From positions 868,001 to 932,000 of the forward strand of contig BRON01000017.1 of assembly GCA_024345305.1 (NCBI GenBank): a stretch of 64,000 nucleotides of DNA, in the 5' to 3' direction. This document shows, piece by piece, positions 31,256 to 42,057 of this stretch. The translations under genes and the position numbers were made by a program. Position 1 is the stretch's first letter; each line of letters starts with the position of its first letter. The notes below the pieces were generated by a model. That model was not told the DNA's origin and did not search any database. It saw only the letters and a program-made list of their open reading frames with translations. The DNA is from Mrakia gelida. Lineage: Eukaryota > Basidiomycota > Tremellomycetes > Cystofilobasidiales > Mrakiaceae.

Positions 31256-32387
31256 ATGACCAAAGCCAAACTCGCCGCCTCTGCGACCCCACCTCTCCCA
31301 ACCTCCTCGTCCATACAGAACCGAGACCTCCTCCTCCGTCTGAGCTTCATGCACCAAGCGGCCACCTTCCTTCTCGTCGCTCAACAGCAGCCCACCGAGT
31401 CTCAGCAGCGCGTAGCGAGTGGGAGCCGAAGCACTGTTGAGGGTGAGGCTCGGCGGTGCGGGAAGGGGAAGGCGAAGCAGGCGACTCTGGGTGGCAAGAA
31501 GAGTGGGAAAGGGAAAGGGAGGAAGAAGAATCGAAGAAGGGAAGGAGAGGAGGGAAGTTTGAGTCGGTTGGCTAGAGGGATCGGAGAGGGAATCAAGGAT
31601 ATCAGTATTCATAACAAGGCAAAGCTGTGAGTTCTTCGATTCTTTTTGGTCCGAGAAGGGAGGTACGGACGGACGAGGGAGTGAAGGAAGAAAGGGAAGG
31701 AAGGAGGAGGGATGTGGTGAGCTCGAGCTCAACTTTTGTTCGAGCTTAAGCTTAAAGGTCCTTCGAGGGCCCAGATGTAGAGGCTCTGGACGTCCTAGAC
31801 CTCGTTTTGACTACCGGCTCTACTCTCATGCTGCTCTGGTCGAGAAGACACCCCTTCTGGCGTCTCGGTGGAGGAAATGTTAAAGCTGACCTCGACCTCT
31901 TTCCTTCCCTCCCGCGTCGCAGCGATCCCTCCTTTAAACGATCCATCTGCAAAGCCTGTAACACCATCCTGCTGCCAGGGACTACCTCCAAGATTAAGGT
32001 CAAACGTACGCCCACGCTTTCACTGTCTTTTGTTCTCTCGTGACCAAGAGCTGACCTTCGACCTCCTCTCGTTTCGTTCTTCTCTCAGCCTCCTCCTCTC
32101 ACGCCCACCTCATCCAAGAAACCTGCCTCACCTGCTCGCTCAGTAAATCGATCCCCGCTCCTCCACCTCCGCCATCAGATGCACTGGAAAGGACACCCAC
32201 TTTGAGCGAGGAGGTCGGGCAAGGAGATGCGACGGAGGGGATGGAGGGAGTCGAGGTGTCGAGCTCGACGACGGCAGTTCCAGCATTAGGGAAGACGAAG
32301 GAAACTCGAGGGAAACTACCGTTGTTCTCGGATCGAGCAGGTGTAGGGCATGTGAGAATGGTGGGGAGTTCGAAGGACCTGATCTGA
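31256..32387 (+). CDS. RPR2: RNase P/MRP subunit Rpr2/Rpp21/Snm1 family
   Basis: Three exons give 250 residues: 31256-31626, 31923-32005 and 32089-32387. The family core is clear: an N-terminal helix (RDLLLRLSFMHQAATFLL), a Lys-rich linker, then DPSFKRSICKACNTILLPG, TTSKIKVK and ETCLTCSLSK. The two Cys pairs (C-K-A-C and C-L-T-C) form the zinc site of Rpr2/Rpp21. The protein should act in the nuclear ribonuclease P holoenzyme that trims 5' leaders of precursor tRNA, or in RNase MRP if it is the Snm1-type member. The inserted basic stretch (GKGKGRKKNRRR) between helix and zinc ribbon is longer than in yeast and may bind RNA. The acidic and Ser-rich C-terminal tail has no recognisable domain. 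Confidence 0.85.
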
Positions 32388-35182
32388 ATGCAGCTTCCGC
32401 TTCGACTTACGCGACGCGAATGAACCTTTCTCGTGTTCACTGTATCCTCGCATAGTAGGGCTCAGAAAGACGACGCTGGTGCCCTCTTCGTTCGGACTGT
32501 GCACGTACGGTCGAAGCTGAGCGGTCTGAGTCTCGAGAACCTCGAGCACCCGCGACGCAGCTCGAGCGCGTCGCGGAGGAGGGCTCATGTCTCTTCGAGC
32601 TCATCTTCAACCAAGCCCAGTGAAAGGCTAACACTTCGAACTGTGTGAAGAAGATATTCAAGTAGCTGCTCTGCCTAGCACTGAAGCTTCTTCGTTCTAC
32701 TTTGAGTTCAAAAGAGAGGGGGAAGTTGGACAGGCGACGCGTCGTCATTCGTCCTTCCCCTCGGTCAAGCACGACGTCTTCTTTGCTGTTTTCGCGCGCT
32801 CGACGAGCCGAGACTCTTTGCGCATGCATTTCTCGCTCTCTAGAAGTGCTGACACGCCCCAGAAGAAGGGAGGTGACTGACCAGCGAGAGTCACCTGAAC
32901 CGAACGATTCGACGCCTCGCTCCCGAATGTATCGCTTCTCATCGCGTCCTCTTTCACGTCGCCTCATCTCAGCTATGTGATGTGAGATCAGAGCTGCTTT
33001 CCTGTCCTTCTGAGGAGTCTAGACCGCACCAAATCTCCTCTTCTTTGCACACAGAAAAGAAGAAACGATCGATTCCGGGTGCTCCTTTTTCCTTCTTCTC
33101 GCTCTCCTCTCGCAGTCGCTTCTACTTCCATCTGCTCGAAGCAGAAACTCTCTGGCATCCAAGGCTCCGACACTTGCTAGCTCCCTTTCCATCTGTACCC
33201 TGTTCGGCGTGCCTACAAGCTTCCCACCCTCGAAAAGGAAGGAGAGGAGCATCGACTCCAGCAAAACCCAACTCTCCATCTTTCCTCGCGTGGCTTTTTG
33301 ATCGCCCAGAGACATTTCGATCCGGAAGTCCGACAGGTCGTCTTCTTGCTTTCCCTTTGATCCGTATGATCTTCTTGTACTCGAACCAGTTGCAGACTTT
33401 CTCGAGGGTTGAACAGTTTTTAAAAGGAGGGGGAAAGAGAGGTGAGGCGACGTTCGCGCCGGTCGACGCGACTGATTTTGGACGCGACGAGATCCACGAA
33501 AATTAAACGCCCGGCGCCGCCTCCGCTCCCCCTGTTTGCCGAGCTCCGAAGTGAATCCAGACGGTGTCGTCCGTCCCTGTAGCTACCGAATAAGCAGGGG
33601 AGAAGGAAGAAGTGCGGAAAGAAGATGCTTTCTTGAAAGGGGGAAGGGAAGGTCGAAAGCGAACGAGCGGCGCCGTCGTCCCTGCCCTTCCTTCCCTTGC
33701 CCTCCCCGTCAAAACAACAACAACGACAGGAGTCTACTATAGCATGGTGTTGTGTGATGACCCTGAGATGCTCTCTAAAGCTGATCTCGCTTGAAAATAA
33801 TAGAGTGAGATTGGTTCTCCTTACGTTTGACATCCCCTTCTCCCCCGCCTCTCGAGGAGTTGATGAGCTTGGAGATTCGTCTCGAAAGCTTCCCTTGTCC
33901 TCTCCTACCCAACCCTCACCAACCCACCAACCCTCGTTATCTCTTTCCCTTCCTTCCCTCCCTCTCGGACCTCGTTCCTTCGCCCTTCCTCTCTACCTCT
34001 CCCCTTCAAAAGACTCTTCCCGACCTCGACGCCGTCGACCTCGCTTTCTTCGTGAGACCAGCGCGAGCTGTGGAAGAAAGGAGCATCGACTTTACAACCC
34101 CAAACCCAACCCTCCCTTGATCCTTCTCTCTTTCAAAACTTCTCGAGCTTCAGAAGGTGAGTCTCAAGTCTATGCTCCTCGAAAAATCGAGTTGATTGGG
34201 TCGAAGGTGGCGAGTTGATGGGGTTCGAAGGAAGGGGAAGGAGGGAGGAGGAAGGGGGAAGCTCGCTGCCGAGGTAGCGAGATCTCGACTTCCTTCCACC
34301 TTTGTACGACCTCCCATCTCATTTCGGAGCTGCTTCCACCCTCGGGTATGAGAGCCTCCACCTCCCTCCACCTCCCAGAAGTCCCATCTCGACGAGAGGC
34401 AGCTGTACTGACCTTGGGCGCTTCCCTCTTGTTCGCTCCTTCAAGCCAAAATCTGGTCCTCCCTCCTTCTCAAGGTGAGCTTCCCACCACTTCGTTCTTA
34501 GCGAGCCTTCTTCTCTCGAGGCTTCCATACCTTCGCGGGACTCTCTTCCATCGTGTGTGAACCTTCCTTCTCTCAAGACTGACTCCTGTACGGTTCCACA
34601 CCTCTCCGTTCAAAGCTCAACTCCGCCAGGCCCTTCACCGCGACCGTTACCCGACTTCGTTATCACTTGAGCTAGGACGACCTCCCCTCGTCCCTTTTCA
34701 AGACTCGAAGCTTTCAGTAAGGACCATCTCGGTAAGTTCTATAGTCTCTTGCTCGTTCTGGAGGTGATGCGGAAAATGGAAGATCGAAACGGAGTCGAAG
34801 AAATCGAGGAAGCCAGGCGTTCGTCGATTCAGCCGACGACGTTCCTGCTTTTTCTTCCGATCTCAACCGTCCGACTTCATTCGATCAAAAACCCATCGAA
34901 ACCTTGTACTCTTTCTTCCTTCCGACCCTCCCTGTTATCTCCAACCACCACTCTCCTTGCCTTGGTCGTGTTCTCGAGCATCGGATCTGACCATCATCCC
35001 TCTTCTCCCCTCCTCCTCTTCCCTCTCTTGCCTCCTGCGCCTCGTCCTTCCCCTTCAGCGCAGACCTCTCTCCCCTCCTCAGTACTCCCAACCTCGCCTT
35101 CTCACCCTCAACTTTCCTTCCTTCCCCTCCTCCTTCGTTCTTCAACCCTACGAAGCCCTCGACACCCACCTCCCTCCCCTCG
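32388..35182. other. Gene-poor interval with coding-like fragments
   Basis: I could not build a supported gene in these 2.8 kb. Plus-strand fragments between about 33850 and 34740 look partly coding: Leu/Pro-rich text such as DLDAVDLAFF near 34030, splice-like sites (GTGAGT at 34155, GTGAGC at 34475), and REAAVLTLGASLLFAPSS near 34400. They do not join into one frame. They may be a decayed F-box/LRR-like gene or a long 5' UTR. The part at 32400-33500 shows no consistent coding signal on either strand. The last 400 nt before 35183 are probably the promoter and 5' UTR of the CENP-B-type gene. Confidence 0.4.
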
Positions 35183-38100
35183 ATGCAGTCCTACGCCACT
35201 TTCGACCTTTCTCAGCCCCTCTACCAATCCGACAACCAGTATCAACACCCAGTTCAGCAACACCAGCAGCAACAACAACCCTTCTACTCCCCGGGAGAGC
35301 CCACCGCTGGGTCTCCCTCGAGTGAGCTTGGAGCTTGGACCTACCCGTCGTCGTCGTCGGCGTCGCACCAGGTCGAAGCGAGGAGTCCTTCGGAGTCTCT
35401 TGGGACGAGAGGGAGGACGAGAGCGGCGACTCTGGCTGGGAGAGGAACGAGGAGAAGGACTACGACGGACGAGGCGGTTTCCTCCTCGATGAGCGGTCTA
35501 GACCTCCAAGTGAGTTCGAATTGTTTGGTCGCGTTCGCGCGCGACGCCGTTTTCCTTCGACGTGCTTCAACCTTTCGCTGACTCTCTTTTTCGCCTTATT
35601 CTTGTCTCCAGTCTCAAGGACATGGAGGCTCCTTCGACGGTCGAGTTCAATTCAGTCACTCCCCTCGACCTTCACTCGGACAAGCCTGGTCGACGGCTTC
35701 GCCCTCTCGCCCTCCTCTTCCTCCCCAGTGGACTCTCTCGGACCCTCAACTCTCCTCCTACTCTCAACAACTCCCTCTCAACCCTCGCCAACAACATCAC
35801 CGATCCCTCTCGACGGCGAGCAACGACTCCCAGTGGAGCCATCAAGGTCTTCCGGCTCTCACCACTCCCTCCTCCAATCAAACCACCTCCCATTTCCGAA
35901 ACCCCTCCGACTTCCTTCCTTCCCCCGTCGCCTCCCCTCACGGAAGAATGGGATCCTCCTCCTCGTCGGTTCTTCGACCCTCGACCTCAACTTCGTCGTT
36001 CCGCTCCGTGGGCTCGTTCAGCGGTCATCCCCTCTCGGCGTCGTCGTCGACCAACACCCTCGACGCTCAAACCTCCGCTCTCGCCGTCAACGAGGACCCT
36101 CAACAATGGGTTTCCGTCTTCCCTCGAGAAGGAGAAGAGTTCGGAGCAGTCTTCGGCCAGTACCAGCAACAGCAACAACATCAGGCTCCCGCCTTGTCGT
36201 CGGTCTCGTCAAACCACTCCTACTCAGGCTTCCCTCGAACCCCTTCAGCGGCCTCCTCCTCCGCCTACTCCTCCTACCGAGCCGCTCCACCTTCCATCGC
36301 CACCTCTCCCTCAGCCAACTCCTCCTACTCGGCCACCTCGTCGTCCTTCCCGATCCCCAGGAGTCGAGCTCGTCCTACCTCCCAGGTGGTGTCGTCGCGA
36401 CAAACCTACGCCGCTCAAGCTCCCTCGCAGAAGCACCCTCACAAGAACCACGCTCGAGCAAGGAGCTCCCCATCTCCCTCCACCTTCGCTGCGTCTCGAA
36501 CACCTTCAAGGGGGATGCCAGAGATCGCGACCGGAGAGTCCATCAAGCGACCCGAAGCCATCGCCGCCATCGAGGACCTCAAAGCCAACGGTCTCCTGCC
36601 GTTCGCTCCCGACAGCTGCTACCCGTTCATCTCAGGTCCCAAGGGAGCGGAGAAGCTCAAGATGAAGCTCACGGCCGAGCAGAAGCACGAGTTGTGCTCG
36701 TTGAAGGTCAAGTTCCCCGAGTCGAAGCAGAACGACATCGCGATCAAGTGTGCGTCAGACGTTCGACTTCTTTACTCGCTCTCGTCTTCGTATACTGACC
36801 TTTCCCCTCTTTCCCTCGCAGACCGAATCGAGCGAAGCACCGTCAGCAAGATTTGGAAGGAGAAGGACCGCTGGCTCGCGACCGATCTCGCTCAGTACAC
36901 TTCCTCTCAGCACAGGGACGGAACGTTGGCTGGATCTCCCCTCAAGCCGGCGATCAGGTGAGTCTCTTCTCCCTTCTACACCTCTCTCCTCTCTTTAGCG
37001 AGAAGAACCCTCGCTGACCGCGTTCTCCTCCTCGTTCTCGCTCAACCAGGCCAACTCGCTTCACCGAACTCGAGGATCCTCTCATGCTCTGGGTTCGAGA
37101 ACAGATCGCCAAGACCTCCCAGATCCCTACCGACACGGGCATCAAGGAGACGGCCTTTGAGATCGCCAGGTCCCTCGGTTGGAAGGAGGACAAGTTCAAG
37201 GCTTCGACGGGATGGCTCGAGAACTTCCGAACGAGACACGACCTTCACGTCCTTCGGGGTGCTGGAGGAGGAGCGACCGTCCCCAAGCCCGCCACCGCCA
37301 TCGCCGTCGTCGTCGGGGCTGGATCGGCAGCAGGAGAACCTTCCTTCGGCGAGAACGAGGTCGACGAGGACGGACAGCCGGACTGGAGCGAGTTTGGCCG
37401 AGAGAGCGACGAGGAGGGAGATCAGGACGACGACGACGGCGACGAACCCATGTCGGCAGTCGACGCTGCTGTAGGAGAGGTCAACCGAGCGTGGGAAAGG
37501 TCTATCTCAGCTCGATCCGCTTCGTCGTCGTCGTCGTTCGCAGGACTCAGGGATCAGGGAAACCTTCCAGCGGTCATCGAGGACGAGGTTCAACTTGCTC
37601 GAACGCAGTCGATGTCGAGGATGAGTTCCACCTCCAGCCAAGGTCTCTCGACTTCGACTTCCAACTCTCCAGCCTCCTCGGTCGACGTTCTTCGAACTCC
37701 GGATCCCACTTTGGAGGCAGACGCGTCGGTTCAGATCACTCCCACGAACCATCATCGAGCTTCCCTCCGATCCGCCTTCCGTCCTCTTCAATCCATCACT
37801 CCTTCGACCCTCCCCGACTCGACGACTCCTTACCCTCACCACCGACGAGTCCACTCCTACCCTCTCGCCGTTCCCACTTCCTTCGACCTTCGAGCTCAGC
37901 AAATCGCTGCCTCGACTTCCAACTCGGCGAGGAGCGTTTCGGATCCCGTCGTTCTTCATCAGCGAGCAGGAGCTTCGTACGGACCCTCCCCTCCTCCTCA
38001 ACAGAACTACCAGCAGCCTCCTCATCATCAACACCAGAGGATGCACAGTCAGTCGAGCACCTACAGCCAGTCGAGCGTCTACACGTCGGACCTCCCTCCC

Positions 38101-38907
38101 GCGACGCCGTTCGAGTACCAAAGCGACTTCGTCGAGGACGGATCGTCGGAATGGGTTCAAGAGGAGCAGTACTCGCCCGTCTACGAGGGTGGAGGAGACG
38201 GATCGGAAGGACTCGTCTACGAGGATCCTCAGCAGCCGTTGGAGTACTCGTCGATGCCCCCAGGTCAATTCGGACTCTACCCTCAGTCGCCGTTGGATCA
38301 GGTCGCCTACTCCGTCCACCACCAGCAGCAGTCGAATGTTCAGCCGAGACTCCAACCTCCCATCCCTCAGCTCCTCCCTGGCTACTCGACCTACCACGGG
38401 CGAACGAACCTCTCCGTCGACAGTTCAGCGTTGGGATCCCACCCTTCCCTCGGATCTCGATCGGTCTCGTCCTCCTCCTCGTCGTCGTCCTACCTCATCT
38501 CCCCCAACCCCTCCACCCACGACTACGTCGACTCCTCCTCTCCCACCATCTACGGAAGCGTCTCCCCTGGAGGAGGCTACGCGTCCCCAGGGTTCACCGT
38601 CGACGCGTCGTCCAAGCAGATCAATCACGCTCCCGCCTTCCATCTTCCCTCCCAAGGCGCTGCTCGAACTCGATCGTACACCACCTCCTCGCTCTCCCAC
38701 GCGTTCCCCGCACAGCAGGAGCAGCAGCAGCAGCAGCCTCGACCCAAGAAAATCTCGAAGGAGGACGGACTCGTCGCGTACAAGACGGCTCTCAGCTACT
38801 TCGCTCAGTCAGCAGGCGAGCCCGACGCTCTCGACAAAGCCCTCGCCCTCACGGGAGCCAACTCGTTCGCGATGGAGGATGGAGATCTGCCTATGGGAGG
38901 AAGCTAG
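35183..38907 (+). CDS. CENP-B/Psq-type helix-turn-helix DNA-binding protein
   Basis: Four exons give 1152 residues: 35183-35509, 35612-36749, 36822-36957 and 37050-38907. The N-terminal third is low-complexity with Gln runs (QHQQQQQP) and Ser/Pro. A Psq-like helix-turn-helix lies near 462-510 (LTAEQKHELCSLKVKFPES, then IERSTVSKIWKEKDRWL). A CENPB-type second HTH lies near 537-600 (FTELEDPLMLWVREQI, ETAFEIARSLG, KFKASTGWLENFRTRHDL). An acidic block follows (DEEGDQDDDDGDE), then a long Ser/Tyr/Gln-rich tail. A C-terminal segment near 1110 (KEDGLVAYKTALSYFAQS) looks helical. Tandem HTH domains of this type come from pogo-family transposases and occur in CENP-B and yeast Abp1. No DDE catalytic core is visible, so it looks like a domesticated regulator. 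Target and function are unknown. Confidence 0.85.
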
Positions 38908-39777
38908 GTAGTCGTCTCGGTTGGACTCTTTTCTTATTTCGGACACTGGACTTCTTCTCGTCTCGATCTCGCAACACACACGATCTCTCTCTCTCTCTCT
39001 CCTTCCCCCTTCCCTAACCACTTTCGCTCCTCTTAACGACCCTCCCTCCCTACCCCAACCCTCTACCCTACCTAACCCTCTCTATTTCCAGTTGACTACT
39101 ACCTTACAATCGGTCTGTTCAGACACTCGTGCTCTCCCCTCCTCTCCCTCCGCCTCGCTCTCTTCGATTTGCTTTCGTTTCTCTCGTTCTGCGACTCTCA
39201 AACACACTCTCTCTCACTCTCGTTACGACCCTCACACACATACATAGCCGATATCCTATCTCCTCGCTCTATACTCTCCATAACCACCTTAGCATTTCTT
39301 CTCCTCCCGTTATTCACGTCACGTCTCTCTTGAACCCGTCCCTTCGTTTTCCATTCCCTGTCTTTGTCTTTTCTCTTCTCTCTCATCCCCCACCCACTAG
39401 CATTTCATTCCAATCCTTTGCATTTTTCTTCTCCCTTCACAGCACTTTATCACCCCCACACATCACAATCAATCGTTCTTTGCTTACACCTGTTTTTTTT
39501 TGCTTTTCCCTCGCTCGTTCACACCACACCCTTTGCTTTTTTGAGACGCGTCTTTCGCCTGACGGGTCGCGTTTTCGTTGATTTTGACTTTGTTTGTTCT
39601 TTCTTCGTCTTCTCACGACGAAAATCTTCAGCAGGAAAGGAAAGCAAGGGAGCTCGGCGAGGAAGAGCCGGAGCTGCGTTTTGGGAATCGAGCTCACCTC
39701 CCCCTCGAAGGAAGGACGACGAAGTTGAGCTCGTCCGTTCCTGTAACGACCATCATCTCCCATCTCCTTTAGCAAAG
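38908..39777. other. Intergenic region with (CT)n tract and T-rich 5' leader
   Basis: These 870 nt separate two tandem plus-strand genes. They include a CT dinucleotide run near 38984-39001 and are strongly pyrimidine-biased (C/T) to about 39560. This fits a long 3' UTR followed by the promoter and leader of the dioxygenase gene. Open frames here are low-complexity and unsupported. Confidence 0.4.
38984..39001. repeat. (CT)n microsatellite
   Basis: An uninterrupted CT dinucleotide run of about nine units in the 3' region of the CENP-B-type gene. It sits inside a wider pyrimidine-rich tract. Confidence 0.8.
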
Positions 39778-41850
39778 ATGTCCACCCTCTCAGCACCCGC
39801 TCTTCAATCCCTCCGTCGACTTTCGAGCTCGTTCTCTCATCGTTCCTCTCTCCTTCCCTCGTGAGTCCATCGCTCGCCGCTCTCCCTCGTTGAGCTTCGA
39901 GCTTCGTCCTCCCTTCCTCCCTCTTCCTAACTCGTTCCCTTTCGCGTCCCAGCTCCTTCCTCTCAGCTCGCCACTACAGTCCCACGGTCCCTCGTCCAGT
40001 CGATCACTCTCGTTTGAGAGAGGACGCCGTTGCTGCTTCGCCTGCTACGTGGTCGCTTCGAGATGAAGGAGGAGGAGGAGGAGGGAGGTTGAGCTTCAAA
40101 GATCGAAAGATCGTTGTCGATGGTGTGGAACTGTGAGAGCCCGTCTTTCGTTGCTTTGCTCGTTAGAAGAGAGTAGTGACTGACTTTCTAATGGTGTTTA
40201 ACAGATCTCCCACTCACTTGAGAGATCACTGTAGATGTCCGAAATGCTTTCATCCAGTCACCCACCAGAGATTGCTTGATACTTTCTCGGTTCGTCTCTT
40301 TCAGCCCGTCCCTTCCTCTATTCCAACCTAACCCCTTAACATATCGATACAGATCCCCAAAGACATCCACCCAGCAACCATGTCTCTCATTCCAGAAGGA
40401 CTCTCGATCGTTTGTGAGCGAGCTCTTCCATCCATCTCCTCGAAACTCGAACAGACGAGCTCACCTTCCTTCGCCTCGCTCGTTCGTTCGTGAAACAGGG
40501 TCCGACTCCTCCCACCCCTCCTTCTACCCAACCTACCTCCTCAAGAACCTCTCCCCCTCCCCACCAGTCCCGTTCATCCCCTCCAAGTTCGTCCCACTCC
40601 CTCCCCTCCTCTTTCAGCCCATCTCCCCTCGCTGACCTCGCTGACCCTCCCCTCTTCCTCGCTCGTGTCTCAGCAAAATCCTCTGGACCCCAACCACAGA
40701 CCTAACCACCTTCCCCAACTCCATCTCTCACTCCTCCCTCCTCTCCTCTTCCCCCTCCTCCGCCCTCCTCCAGGCTCTGAGGACCGTCGACTCGCAGGGG
40801 GTCCTGTTCGTGACGGGCGTTCCAGCCACGACGGAAGCGACCGAGAAGGTCTGTAGGATCCTGGGGAAAGGGAAGTTGAGGAATACGCATTATGAGGAGT
40901 TTTGGGATTTTACGGCTGATATGAAGAGGGGGGATCTTGTACGTCTGTTCTTCCTATCAAGACGTGTTCATTTTGGCGAGGTCGAGACGCGTCGAAACCT
41001 GACCTGTCTTCGTTCTTTCTCCCAACCGACCCACCTCCCACACCCACCCACCCACCTCCCTCCCACCTCCCCTCCCACTCCCTCCCTCCCACCCACCTCT
41101 CACCCACCCACCCGCCTACCAGGCATACTCCAACGAGCCCCTCCGCCCCCACACCGACACATCCTACTTCTCCTCCCCTTGCGGCCTCCAAATCTTTCAT
41201 CTCCTCTCCCACCCTTCTCCTCCAGGAACAGGAGGGCACACCCTCCTCGTAGACGCCTTCTCTTGCGCTCTCCAACTTCGAGAACTCCACCCTGCTGCCT
41301 ACGAGATCCTGAGGGATACGAAACGGAAAGCCCATGCGGCGGGGAGCGAGGGGTATCTTTACAGAACGGAGAAGGGGTATGGAGTGTTCGAGGAGGGAGT
41401 GGGAGGAGTGTTGGAGAGTGTGAGGTGGAATGGGGAGGATAGGAGTGTGTTTGGTGAGGGTGAGGGAGGAGTGGAGGAAGTGGAGAGGTGGTATGAGGCT
41501 GTGAGGCTTTGGGAGGGACTACTGAGGAAGAAGGAGAATGAGAAGTGGGTGAGGTTGACGGGCGGGGTGGTTTGTGGTGAGTCGGCTCGGCGCGTCGAAG
41601 TCTTTCTCTCTTCTCGCGTTTTACGTTTCGCTCGCTGACTCGCGTTTTCGGTTCTCGTTTGGGTGGGTTCGCTCGTTTCGCAGTGATCGACAACCACCGC
41701 GTAATGCACGGTCGGAGTGCGTTTACAGGGGAGAGGAGGATGTGTGGTGCTTACATCGACAGGGACGAGTGGAGGAGTTATTTGGCTGTTCTCGAGAGGG
41801 AGGAGAAGAAGAAGATGTTCCCTTTGCAGGAGGAGGAGTTGGAATATTAG
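39778..41850 (+). CDS. Trimethyllysine dioxygenase-like 2-oxoglutarate/Fe(II) enzyme (carnitine synthesis)
   Basis: Eight exons give 460 residues: 39778-39860, 39953-40132, 40205-40289, 40353-40413, 40499-40586, 40674-40938, 41123-41576 and 41684-41850. The start is Ser/Arg-rich (SLRRLSSSFSHRSSLLPSSS) and looks like a mitochondrial presequence. A small N-terminal domain with cysteines (LRDHCRCPKCFHP) typical of gamma-butyrobetaine and trimethyllysine hydroxylases follows. The TauD-type fold supplies the iron ligands His264 and Asp266 (RPHTDTSYF) and His414 in NHRVMHGR; Arg416 would bind 2-oxoglutarate. The end MCGAYIDRDEWRS is family-like. The enzyme should hydroxylate trimethyllysine, the first step to carnitine. 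It could instead be the later butyrobetaine hydroxylase; the first assignment is favoured because of the presequence and tail. Confidence 0.8.
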
Positions 41851-42057
41851 ATCCAGATCTGAATCTCACTCAGATATATGTTTTAGTTTCGTTCTTGTTC
41901 GGGAGTGGGAGAGCGGACGGACGAGAGGAGGAGGGAAGGAAAGTCCAACGACGAGGACGCGTCGAACGTCTCGCTCTCGCAGAAAGGATCAGCTTCGAAC
42001 GAGACGACGCTAAACGCGTAAAGTATCCAACAAGAGTCTACGTATGTGTACTGAGAT

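Noticed and set aside
32437..32967. 176-codon minus-strand Arg/Ser-rich frame
   Set aside because: It shows no similarity, no splice partner and irregular codon use.
34749..35492. 247-codon frame upstream of the CENP-B-type gene
   Set aside because: It is Pro/Ser-rich with no splice logic, and the 35183 ATG frame with poly-Gln leads into the conserved gene.
37179..39017. 612-codon open frame on the plus strand overlapping the CENP-B-type gene
   Set aside because: It is an Arg/Ser-rich alternative frame of a codon-biased exon. The frame at 37050-38907 carries the HTH domain and joins upstream exons in phase.
41100..41693. 197-codon minus-strand Pro/Ser-rich frame
   Set aside because: It is the antisense of the dioxygenase exon that carries the iron-ligand motif and has a low-complexity composition.
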